Origin: Adiantum capillus-veneris | Taxonomy: Eukaryota > Streptophyta > Polypodiopsida > Polypodiales > Pteridaceae | Assembly (NCBI GenBank): GCA_014529385.2 | Contig: CM043964.1 | Location: 5,289,997 to 5,353,996, forward strand | DNA length: 64,000 nt | Reading direction: 5' to 3' | Shown: positions 38,041-49,045 of the stretch, piece by piece | Layout of the letters: each line of letters opens with the position of its first letter | Position numbering within the stretch: position 1 is the first letter of the stretch | The notes under the pieces: generated by a model | Databases searched by the model: none | What the model saw: the letters and a program-made list of their open reading frames with translations, nothing else | Told to the model about the DNA's origin: nothing | Position numbers and translations under genes: made by a program

Positions 38041-41000
38041 AAGTTTGAGGAGTATCTACGCTTGAAGGTAGAGCTTAAGCAGCCAAGGACCTTTGAGGAG
38101 GCAGTTGAAATTGCAAAGAATAAAGAGTGGAAGGCAGAGAGTCTTCATCAACTTGAAATAAATGTCGAGCCAAAGGTTGAAGTGAAAGTTATAGAGCAAC
38201 CAAGGGTCCTTATCAGGGATACAAGTTATGATCAACAAGCTTCTCATGATGTGAATGCTTTTTCCAAGGAGATGCAAGAGGTTGTAGGTCTTATGAAGAG
38301 TCTTAGTGTCCATATGATGGGAGGTGGAAGAGGCCCGGGGCGGTCACTTATCAAAAGCTTCCTATATCACGTGCATTCAAGAGGTTATTAATAATACCTC
38401 AATATATATATTATATTTACACTACGTGCCTATTTAAAAAAACCCCACCCCCCTCTGTATGTATACATTTTGATCTTTAAATAATCCTCTCTGTTTAACT
38501 CACGTGATAGCATACACATTCTAAAAAGTGACCGCCCCGGGGGAAGAGGTCAAATCTATGGATATGATCGTGGTTATGGAAGCAATGAGGGGTTTACAAG
38601 TGGTAGAGGAAGAGGCATGGCTGGAAGAGGGGATATGTTTCAATGCAAGAATTGTGGTAATTGGGTTCATAAAAGCCCTCAATTGGACAAGCCAGAGAGA
38701 ATAGATGGTGAAATGTTTCCTCTTCCTTCACAAATTCCTTCTCGAGCTCAAGATTATGGTATTGAGATTAAAGGGGAAGCAGGGCCAAGCGGTTTGACAA
38801 TTGAAGAGAAGGGAAAAACAAAGGTGGTAAGCATAATCTATCTATTTGGAGAATAAAAAGGATCGTTTGGGAGCTATGGTCATGCATATAGGTAAGAGGG
38901 TTACAAGAGATCATGACATGAGTGATGCAAGTCCCAACCATAAAAGAGGGAAACGGGTTGAAACAGGTGCAAGTAAAGAAACGAAGAAGAGAAAACCCAA
39001 GCAACACTACAATGCATCCGACTTTCCTTTGGGATAAGGGAAACCAAATTATAGCTTAAGATCTAATGTTACCTTTGGGCAACTCATGGAGATGTGTCTT
39101 AAGTTAAAGAGGTAATGGATGTACATAGTCAACCCCATGAAGAAAAGGCCCGCAAGGGGGTCTGTGAGAGTACTCTCTTTGAATGAGCTACCTGATATAT
39201 GCCCTACCATGGATGAATGGCATAAAACAAAGTGCATTTGAGAGGCTTATATTTCTGGAGGTGTACAAGTATGTGTTATCACTCAAGCTTGTGTATCAAA
39301 GTTGGGACTCAACATGGTGAAGGATTCATGTTTTCGCATGAATCTTGCCAACCAATAAAGGGTGAAGTTCTTGGGATTTATAGAGTACTTGGAGGTGGAT
39401 GTATTTTATGTTAAAGTGTTATTCAATTGTCATGTTTTTCCCACGGGCCCTTGGTTCTTTCCCTCTCATCCTTGGAAGACCATGGCTACACGTAACCAAA
39501 GCTGTACAAGATTGGGGACATAGTACCGTCACTCTCTACCATATAAAGGATGATAGGAAGAGGTTTGAAATGTCTAGAAAGAAATATTTGGATGCTAGTT
39601 TTGATGATAAAATTGATGAAGAAGAGTACTCAAGTGAAGAAGAAGACAATGGGGATGATGACAGAGAGGTGGAAGATAGTAGCGAAAGTGATCTAGATGT
39701 TTCCTCCTTGTTTCTTGAAGAAGAGCATGTTGAGAAGAAAAGTCTACTTTTCCTTTTGGAGAATGATAATATCTATGGCCCTTATGAGAAAATTGAAGAT
39801 CTGATGCAACCCAAAGTTTAACCTAATGCCAAGCAAGCGATTATACAAGGTATGTTGTCTCCCGACTTGCCTAGTCAATTTCCCAATTTATTCATCACTT
39901 ATTATGAGGAAACATGAGGCTTCAAAGAAGATTAAGCCAATCAAGGAAGGAGATCAACCCATTCGCCAAACGCTATGGAGAATGGGACAGGTACAACTTA
40001 ATGCTTTAAAGGAAGAGGTAGACAAGCTTCTCAAAGCAGGTTTCATATGTCTTGTGAGTACTACAGAATGTGCGAGTCCTATTGTTGTCACAACCAAGAA
40101 GGATGGAAAGTGGAGGATTTGTCTTGATTTCAAGCCTCTAAATTCAGCCATGAAAGAGATTCATACCCTCTTCCTTTCATAGATGACATACTTAATTCTA
40201 TTGCAGGGCATGAGAGGTATAGTATATGTGATGGATTCTCTAGATATTTTTAGCTCACCTTGGATTTAGAAGATCGAAAGAAGACCACATTTATCACACC
40301 ATGGGGATTCTTTTATTATTGTGTGCTCCCTTTTTGTCTTATGAATGGCTATGTGTGGTACCAAAAATGTGTCAATAAGGTGTTCTCTCACTTTCTTGGA
40401 AAGTTTGTGAAGGATCTTATTGATGACTTCTATGTTTATAGCTCTAGAAAGGATCATTGTGAAAATATTGAGATGGAATTGAATCAATATGATGAAAGTG
40501 GAGGTCAACTCAACCCAACGAAGCGTCATCTTGCTCAACCAAGAGTGACGTTTTTGGGGCATATGATCTCAGAGAATGGGATTGAAGTGGATCTCGACAA
40601 AGTGAAGGCTTTGGTGCTACTCCCATCACCTAAGGATATAAAGAAAATTGCTACTTTTATGCAAAAAGTGAAGTATATATCAAGGTTCATTCCTTTGTCC
40701 TATCAACTTCTTTATCCTCTACAGCAAGTAGCAAGGTTGGATCCTCTACAATGGACAAATGAATGTGAAAAAGTTTTTCAAGGTATCATAGATGTTCTTG
40801 GCTCTCTTCCTGCTAAAGCTCCTAATTGGGATAAGGATTTTTATGTGAATCCATTATTAGGTGATGATGCTATTGGATCTATGCTTCTTCAACAAGGTAA
40901 CAACTCCCATCACATGAAGCTAGCAGGGTGAAGCTAGAGGTGAAAAGAGGCTATATTGAGGTGGAGCTCATCACGGTGAGTGTGATTTGTGCATGTAGAA

Positions 41001-41642
41001 GGTTTAGGCACTACCTTCTCCCCAAAACATTCACAATTGTCACTAGCTACACTCTTCTACCTCAATTGGTGAATAGCCCTACTTTCTCAAAGAGACTCAT
41101 GAAGTGGATTGTGGAGCTACAGGAATTCCAATTCTCTTTTCTTGTTGAGGAGAGTACAAGTGCTAAATTGGCTGATTTTCTTACTTATAAGGAAATCCCT
41201 CTTCTTCTTCACGAGATGACGTCGTGAAGAAGAGACAAATGGAATCTCTTGACATAGACAATGCCTATCTGTTGTTTTTTATGGCTCTTACAAGAAAGCA
41301 CATGGTGAAGCTTCAAGAGGTGTTGTAATTTATGGTCCTTGAGGTGCTTTGGTAACTAATAGGAGTTTCAAGCTTACGGCACAAAGCAACAATGAAGCTG
41401 AGTATGCTACTTTGGAGAAAGGGCTCAACCTTTGCCTTGAGCTTGGCATCCATCGTGTGAGGGTAAGAGGTGATGCCATTTTTGTGGTTAAGAAAGTACT
41501 TATGGTGTGGCAAAGTAAGAGAACAAGGCTGAAAAATATGTTTTTTCAAGTGAGGAATCTGCTTAAGGGTTTTGAAGCTTGGAGTTTAAGGCATGTGGAT
41601 AGGTCTCAAAATGAAGAAGCACATGGTGCATCACAAGCTTAA
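38041..41642 (+). pseudogene. Element H: Tat-like Ty3/gypsy remnant with two RNase H domains
   Basis: Order on the plus strand: gag end (38041-38330, LKVELKQPRTFEEAVEIAKN) and decayed knuckle CKNCGNWVH (38640); protease end FPLILGRPWLHV (39450); an acidic linker (39600-39720); RT (39960-40600) with KKDGKWRICLDFKPLN, a frame break at about 40175, and catalytic LIDDFYVYS where YVDD-type is usual; connection FLGHMIS; first RNase H (40830-41210); a second RNase H of the RVT_3 type (41360-41640, QSNNEAEYATLEKGL, RVRGDAIFVV, RHVDRSQNEEAH). The dual RNase H is typical of the Tat group. Integrase and LTRs are missing, so the element is truncated as well as broken by stops. Confidence 0.85.
38334..38541. 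mobile_element. 208 bp MITE in element H gag, 8 bp TSD
   Basis: Perfect 16 bp terminal inverted repeats CCCGGGGCGGTCACTT, with a looser inner pair around CACGTG. The direct repeat GGAAGAGG flanks it (38326-38333 and 38542-38549). Removing element and one TSD restores a continuous Gly-Arg-rich gag frame. The 8 bp duplication points to the hAT superfamily. No coding capacity. Confidence 0.92.
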
Positions 41643-41723
41643 ATTGTCCAATTGTATGTGATTGGAATTGGAGCTGATCTCTTGAGATAGCTAATTCCAG
41701 TGTTAGAAGCTTACAACTACTGG
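41643..41723. other. Junction between elements H and G
   Basis: 80 bases with no recognised feature. H ends without LTR and G begins at TGATGTATT. Confidence 0.4.
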
Positions 41724-42408
41724 TGATGTATTAGTTCAGATAGTAGACTGGACAAAGGAACAGAAACTGAACTGGAATACATCTACTGGAATAAGAACCA
41801 GACCAAGTACTGAGAATGATATTCAGATCCAAATTCAGAGTAATTGAGTACAGAGTAGGTATAAATGGAATATACTACACTGTTGTAATTGGAATTACAG
41901 ATGAAAGATTACAATGAAGATGATGTGGCTTATGGACCAAAAGATGAATAGAGTACAACCAACAAATGACTTAATGCCTGCCTGTAACTTATGCCCGTAA
42001 TTGTCGACAACAACTGCCAACCTGATTACAATGTAATGGGTCCAATTTATATGCCTTGGGTTTACCATGGTAATTACCGTAGTAATTACTGACTGATCCA
42101 CTGCCCATCTCACAAGAGTGGGTTCCCACATAGTGAAACTGTCTCAGCCATCTACATCCTTTCCTCCTTTCTTGAATTTTTGCAAGATTCCAAAATTTCT
42201 GAAAAGAAAATTCCCCCCGTCTGATTCTGGTTTGAAGAGGAAAAAAATCCACCGTTTGATTCTGATTCTGGTGACCGGACTTGACCAATGATAGAGACAG
42301 CTAAAAAGACCAGTGTAGAGCTCTCATAATCTACACAGACTGATATCAACCTTCCAGCTGAGAAGGAAAATCCCACGACTGAATTCTTATATGGAACTAC
42401 CTAGTATC
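41724..42408 (-). repeat. Possible 3' LTR of element G
   Basis: Non-coding block starting TGATGTATTAG on the plus strand and located just beyond the last coding sequence of G. On the minus strand a purine-biased CAGTGGAAGGATAC stretch precedes it. The partner LTR is not in the window, so limits are a guess. Confidence 0.3.
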
Positions 42409-45400
42409 CTTCCACTGAACCAGCTTCCGTTTACCCTTTGGCGTGGATGGCATCTGAGAAGTCCCAGTGCCAGCATTCTCCTTCTGAATGAGTCTGTAAA
42501 TGGCCTCCTGATCAAGCTAATCCCGCCTTTACGTGGTCATGTCCACTTCATAAGGTGTAAGAGGATGATAGGTTTTGGTGTCAGGATCATAGAGTGTGCG
42601 TCTGCCTTTGGTGATCCTAGTTCTGGCCAGTTTGTGACAATGCAAAGCTGTAGGGATCCATCCTTCTGGGAGAGGCTGATTGGTTTTGATACGAGCTTCA
42701 AAAAGAATCTCCACCATCTCTCTATATTGTGGTCCTAGGCCTGGTTTAGCCGTAATATCCTTTTCAGGCAGTTAGAGGACTCAACAGTAAGTTGCAGCAA
42801 TTGATTGGTGATCTTGGTGAGACCTCTGATCTGAATCTTCCACTGACCCATACACAGTCTGATCCTCTGCACCTCCTATTTCAACTCCTGAAGATCATTT
42901 AGTTGGAGAGCATCGTTGAACAGTGTTTTCCAAGTTTTCCATTCCACAGACGATCGCTCATACCAATCCTGGAGGTCATCAATAATCTTGAAATATGTAA
43001 GGTGATCGATTGGTTCTGGATGTTGAGGGTAAAGTGATGGAAAAAATCTTGGCAATTCTGTCTCTCTTGCTGGTGAAGCATACAACAGAACTGGGGAGTC
43101 AGGTGAAAATTCTAAGAAGTTGAGAACAGCCTGGTTCTCTTGCTACATCATTTTTCTGGTTACTCTCACCAGCTGAAACAATTTCCGGAGAGCAGTTGCA
43201 TGTTCTCCAATTGACATTCTAGTCTGAGGTCCTTTGCTAGTGGTCGTCTGATCTTCAAGAATGGCCTACACTCTTTGATCCAAAACTCCTCTAGCAATTT
43301 GCATCTGCACCAAAACCTCTTTCAACTGATTCCTGACATCCTTCATACAATTGTATGTTGGCTTTTTTCCTAGAAGAAGTTCTAATTCTATAACCAAAGA
43401 ACGACAATCTACAGTAGACTGTCGTTGCCAATGTGGATTGGTCACTCTCTCTTCAGCAGTGATTATACATTCAGGCACCCTTTCCAATAGTTGGACTGTG
43501 CTGGGATGTGCAGGTAAGTGACAGGTCTTTTGATCATGAAAAGCAACTGATTTCCAGTGCTCAACCATTTCCTTGGCACCAACATACAGTCATTGAAAGC
43601 GTTCCAGATCAGATAGGAGATCATCATTCTCCAGATATTGCCTGGTTATGGGAGCCTACTGATGTCTCAATCTCCTATTTAGTGTGATAAGTTGTAATGA
43701 ATGTTGCTTATCATTTGTTGGTCCCTCAGCCATAACTTTACTTTTCCCTTTAACCTCCCTAGTCTGTTGTGACTAGTGTGCTAGTGGACTCCCAGTGTTA
43801 CTGGGTTGTTGTTCTTCTGGCTGCTGATTTCCTGACTTTTGCCCTTCATAGTGGTCTGCCTGACTGATTTACTCCAGTTGGCCTTGTGCCACCGGTACCA
43901 AGTCCTGAAGGTGGAGATGGAGGAGAGGCATCATCATCATCATCATTAGTATGCCCTTTGTCGGGGTCATCCTCCTCCTTATCTGCTTCTTCTTCCTTAT
44001 CCTCATCTTCTTCAAGGGAAGTCTGCTGTTCAATATAATCTAGGATGACTTGATTTATCAGAGCATTGTTATATTAAGCAACTTTGTCCTGCAAATCACT
44101 CTGCATGGTCTCCATAAGAGACTTCAAGTTATCCATATCAAAAATAGCTTGCCTGATGGATTTAAAATCTTGGCCAAGTTATTATAGGTATATCTTTCAG
44201 TGAGGGTAGTCTTCAGAGCTTTATGACAAAGCATCCAGGAGTTAAAGTCAACTCTCTTCATTCTCAGCATAGTTTCGAACTGATGATTCACAGCTCTTTG
44301 TGCTTCATTCTTTTCTTCCTTCATAATCTGCATATCAGACTCCGCTTTAGCTAGCTTCCTTTCCAGTAGCTTAATGGTTCTCTCTAAATGAGCTTCAAGT
44401 AGATTGTGGCACAGATTCTGGGATTCTCTTGCTTCCTCCATCTTCTCAATCTGGTCCTAGGCCTCCTTCAATTCAGCTTTAACCTTATTCAGTTCATCCT
44501 CTGACCCTGAAGCGTCCAATATTTTTCCCATACAGTTGACAATAGTGTTCCACGAGGGCTAGATGAGGACTGAACATCCATCATTAACTGTTGCTGGGTC
44601 AGAGTCAGTTGGCTCATACACTGTAACATGAGCCATATAGGGTAAAGCAGCATAATTAGATTTTTAGAGAAGGAGACGCCCTTTAAGTGGATGGGTATGC
44701 AACTTCTGTAACCTGTCCTTGTTCATCAGGTGCAGAGCTTCTTCATTGTTTGGGATGGAGACACGGCCCAGTAGGGTTGGAGATGTTGTACCTTTGCCCT
44801 TATCCAACTGTTCTGCTGACTTTTCAGGAGTAGTCTCTTTTGCCTGATCTTGGCCAGTACTAGTAGTGACTGTAATCTGTCTTGCTGACTGGTTGATTTC
44901 AGTGGTCTGATCAGTTTGTTTGTCAGCCTCGCTAACTAGAGTCTTATCAGTAGTCACTGTTTTGACTTGACTCTCCAAAAAGCACCGCTCTTCGTCAATG
45001 TTGTCCTCGATTTCTTTGAGCTGCTAGATTCATCTTGTTTCGCCTTCCTTTTCAGTCCAGTCGGAGTGGATTGACTGTCCGTTGTTTCTTCATCTGAGGA
45101 CAAATCAATATTTTTTGACACTGGAAATGGCTTCTCACTCCAAGCCATTCTCAACTGGTCATGGGAATCTGGAGCAGTTTCCCAGTACAAAAATTGCCAA
45201 ACATACCAAGCCTTGAATACAATTTGGGATTTTAGTTTGGCAGTTTGCTGAAGCACATTATGTGACAATATCTGACAGAGGTTGATTAAAACTTTTGAGT
45301 CCAGTCTTTTTGCTGGCAACATAGAAAAAAGCTTCTCTGACACATATGTCGGATTATTATTTAGACTGACAGCTTCAGCCACAAACCTATAAGCAGCGGG

Positions 45401-45876
45401 AGCTTCCAGTCCTACCATTGGAGTTCCTTGACCACTGGCTTTTCTTTTTCGCTTGGCAACATCATCCTCCTTCAAGACTATGTTGATCTGCTCTGGAGTT
45501 GCCACAGACGGCTTGGGCCCACGGCTTGGGCCCATTTGGCATACGAAATGCAAAAGCTATGTTGTCTGGTGTGACAGACACCTTCCTACCATATATCATA
45601 GCACTGCCATCTTCAGCATTGAAAGAGTCTAGAACCTGCCTGATGATGGCTGTGTCAAATTCAATTCTTGTGGATTGCAAAACCATACGTAAATCCCACA
45701 GTTACAGTAAAACCATAGCTTGGTCAGTGAACACATAACACTGAATCTTGTTGTAAGGGGTGAGGGGAAGGCTTGCCTTTGCAGCATTGACAAGAGCTTG
45801 GGTTTCATTGAGAGAGTCCTACATCTTTTCTGAGTGTCTCCTCCTACCCATACACTATGAATATGATGAAACACGT
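42409..45876 (-). pseudogene. Element G: extra ORF after integrase, plant-transposon-protein-like, with coiled coils
   Basis: A series of minus-strand frames that look like one decayed gene of about 1,100 codons. N-terminal block: RMVLQSTRIEFDTAIIRQVL, GRKVSVTPDNIAFAFRMP (45686-45530), then a helical block with MLPAKRLDSKVLINLCQILS (45300). This resembles the N-terminal domain of ORFs annotated as putative plant transposon protein in gypsy elements. A Ser/Lys/Asp-rich segment (45110-44950), Thr/Gln-rich segment (44978-44700), a coiled coil (44441-44200, LLERKLAKAESDMQIMKEEK) and further helical segments (43568-42529) follow. Several stops. Role unknown; it occupies the place of an env-like or extra ORF. 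Confidence 0.5.
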
Positions 45877-47889
45877 TGTCGAGAAATTTGCGGTCTTGCT
45901 AGGAAAGCACCGGGCTTATGGCTGTGAGAGTTTGTGAGAGAACTCAACAAAAACTATATGAAGGAGTTAAACCATAGATGCCATGAAGACTAGGGCTTGG
46001 AAAGAAGTGCAATCAAAGAAGACTCACTCTTTCTCTCTTGCATTCACACACACAAAGAAAGAACGCAAAAGAGAATGTCAAAACAATACGAAGATGAAAA
46101 CATCAAGGCTATGGTCATATCGTATCATGGGTAATATGAAAGGGTTAATGGATGAGTTAATGGCATTCAATCTTGGCTGACCAAATAGGCTACGAATTGT
46201 TCTTTGGAATTGTAGTTTTGTGCTTACCATAATATATATATTTTGTCTAGTGATTGGAATTAATTGTGTGTACAAATCCTCTTGGTTCATAGCAAGATAA
46301 CTACGCTTACATCAAAAGAAAAATTATAGTCTATGAGAGGTAGTATGATGGGATCCGGCGATAGAAGTATTTCATTGAGCCTTTCAGGGCCAAAGAGAAA
46401 CACTATACGTTGTTGAAAGTGTATTTTACGGCTAATCCATACGTTAATTCTAATAGATTGTACAGAGTGAAAGCGATAGAAATGATCATCATGTGGGTTA
46501 TTCATCTAGGATAGTATGTGAGAAATGTAGATATGAGAGAAGTGAAGAGATGAGAAGTTTCCCTCCCAAGCCCTATTCTTGCCCGTAAGCAATAAGGATA
46601 CTGCGGGGAGAGATGTACCTGTAGCAAAGAGAACCTAGAGAGGATGAATTACTAAGAATGAGAGAGATAGGTTTGGTTAAGGAGATGAGATTAGATACAT
46701 ATATATATGTTGGATTAGAGATGAAAATGAAAACAACAAGAAATCAAGAAAACATCAATGTAGAACACATCTTACTTGAAACCCTTATGCACCATTATTG
46801 ATGGGAGAGAGAAGAAGAGTGGATAATTCCACTTTGATTGATACACCAAGTGCAAGACCTTCTTTGATTAGAGTTGATCTTCCAAGGTTAGCTTGTTGCA
46901 AGAATGGCTAGTCTCCCTCTAGGAGAAAGTGTAGGCTTGGGCTTATGTTAATGGCTAAGTACAATTAGGCATTACTACTCACTCCCTCGAGAATTCCTCT
47001 CATCAATGGCTTGAATGCTTGAGTTCCTTCCAAGGAAGAAGAGGTCCCCTTTTATAGGTGAAGGGAACCCACAAGGGTTTACACAAGAAGAGAGGAGCCA
47101 GTGTGAACAGGAATTGGAAAAGTTGGAAATGAGCTGTCCCTGCATGATGTGGGCAGACTGGGGTCCAGTATTTTAATCATATCTCCTCAACCGTAGCTCA
47201 AAAAAAAAAAAAAAAAAAGTAAAAATATGGGCAAAAACTTCAGCTCATTGGCTACGATTTTCATTTTAAAATCATTCTCCAATTCGGATTGGAACCTTGT
47301 GTAAAAAATTCATCAAAATAGGGTCCATTTATGGCAGCAAAAGTCTTCATGTGGTCTCCTTAGCCTTGACTTTCATTCAATTCCCAAGGACACCTCATGC
47401 CATATGAAAGCATGACATTTCTCCTTGACAAAGTTTTGTAACCATGCTTGCAATAATGCATTAAAATGAGTGTATCTTTGAAATCATGCCACCTAGTGTC
47501 CCACTAGGATTTGATTCCATCCTAGTAGCTATTTAAAAAGAAATATAAGAAAAATATGAAAAATACATAGAATATATATATATTGGAGTTTACCCTAGAT
47601 ATAGGATCTAGCTAGGGTGTGAGATGATAATGAAATAGTAGAAATAAAGAATCAATGCTTTTTGCCCCAAGTTAAAGAGGCGGAGCTATTGACACTTTTC
47701 CCATAGTATTTTTTGATGGTAAAGTAAGAATACATTACCCTTGAGATAAATAATAAGATGAGATAGAAAGCTTATTTTTATACTTACATATGCATATGTA
47801 CATTATAGGAAATATAATTATGTATCTAAAAAGTTACAAGATAACTCTTGTAGCATGTGTTCCCACTATGTACATGTCACAGCACGACA
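45877..47889 (-). repeat. F left (3') LTR
   Basis: Plus-strand TGTCGAGAAATTTGCGG to ACAGCACGACA. Contains an 18-base A run at about 47200 shared with the other LTR. Confidence 0.96.
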
Positions 47890-47947
47890 TCCACCCCCTC
47901 TAAACCTGCACATCCTCCGGTATGTGCCAAATTATTTCTTTGTAAGA

Positions 47948-48742
47948 TCAGCCCTCTTGTACATCTTCCTTGCTCTCATCTTCACTGGATGATTCCAGAG
48001 CTTCATTTTCACTTTGATCTTCACCTGTGTTTTGCTCTTCTTCCTCATCATCATTTTCTGGATCATTGTCTCCTCTTCTCTTAAACATTTTGATCCTTTT
48101 TCCTGCAATGGGAATCTTTACTTCTGTGCCATCTAGTTCAGACAAGCTGTAAGTAGCATTTTCATGCACATGTTTTACAACATATGGTCCAAACCATCTT
48201 TTTGAAAACTTACGCATGACTGTGTGTTGGTTATCAAGGCTACTATCATACACTAAAACCCAGTCACCTTTGTCAATTGCTTTGCTCCTGAGCCGATGTC
48301 GCTTATCAAAGTAGTCCTTGTTTTTCAATCTTGCATTTTTGAGTCGTTCTTTTGCAGCCTCAATGTCTCCAGGTCTTCTCTCTAGTTGCCTTATGCGCAA
48401 TGCAAGGAGATCTTCCCTGCTAAGCCCCTCTTGCCAAGGTAGTACATTCCATGTGGGAATTGTATCTTCAATCGGCATCACTGGCTTTTGACCATACATT
48501 AGCCCCGCAGGCATGTAGCCAGTTACTGAGCTATGTGTTGTACGATCAGCCCATAAAGCATATGGTAACAGTTTTGGCCACTCACCAACTCTTCCTTCGC
48601 AAGCCTTGGCCAAAGCTTTGATGATAGGAGGATGCCCTCTTTCACTCTTTCCATTGTCTTCAGGGTTGTAAGCTGTAGTAAGAGAAAGATTCATCCCTAA
48701 TCTAGAAAAGAACTCCCTTGCTTCTTCGGCATCCAGTTCACC
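47948..48742 (-). pseudogene. Integrase C-terminal half of F pol
   Basis: Continues the integrase core in the same frame after a TGA at 48745-48743. Catalytic Glu lies in NPEDNGKSERGHPP. Then LPYALWADRTTHSSVTGYMP, a GDWVLVYDSSLDNQ stretch, RWFGPYVVKHV and SELDGTEVKI, and an acidic tail of about 45 residues (DDEEEEQNTGEDQ). No chromodomain. The LWADRTT and ELDGT motifs recall gypsy elements I know mainly from fungal annotations. Confidence 0.85.
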
Positions 48743-49045
48743 TCAATCTGCAGTGATTTTTCCCACACAACCATAACAGCAAATCACCTCATCAAGAAGG
48801 AATTTGCACACAGCTTCTGTGGTCTTAGCTCTTAATGCTCTTCCTTCAACCTGGTTAGTTAGGTCCTCTCGTGCAAGAACCAAGTATCTCATCTGCCAGA
48901 GTCCTAAAGGCATCGTTACTAGATCCACAACCCATTTATAGTGCATGGCTAGTGGATATGTAGGGTGCAATCCATGGCTAGTGCATATGTAGATCCACAA
49001 CCCATTTATAGTGCATGGCTAGTGGATATGTAGGGTGCAATCCAT
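48743..49045 (-). pseudogene. Integrase core segment of F, displaced by a tandem duplication
   Basis: After a 70 bp-period duplication (48921-49045) the integrase continues in a new frame: KWVVDLVTMPLGLWQMRYLV (first catalytic Asp) to VGKITAD (second), then TGA at 48745-48743. CGA to TGA would account for the stop. Confidence 0.85.
48921..49045. repeat. 70 bp-period tandem duplication in F integrase
   Basis: 48921-48975 and 48991-49045 are identical over 55 bp (AGATCCACAACCC to GTGCAATCCAT), separated by 15 bp that themselves echo GGCTAGTGGATATGT. The 70 bp offset shifts the frame. Confidence 0.95.

Noticed and set aside
45983-46505. Small ORFs of 65, 70 and 72 codons, duplicated exactly at 54071-54593
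   Set aside because: They are in the two LTRs of element F. Identity reflects the age of the insertion, not selection, and they lie in non-coding LTR sequence.
47199-47218. A-run as a retroposed poly(A) tail
   Set aside because: Present at the same place in both F LTRs (about 55288) with no retrogene or TSD around it.
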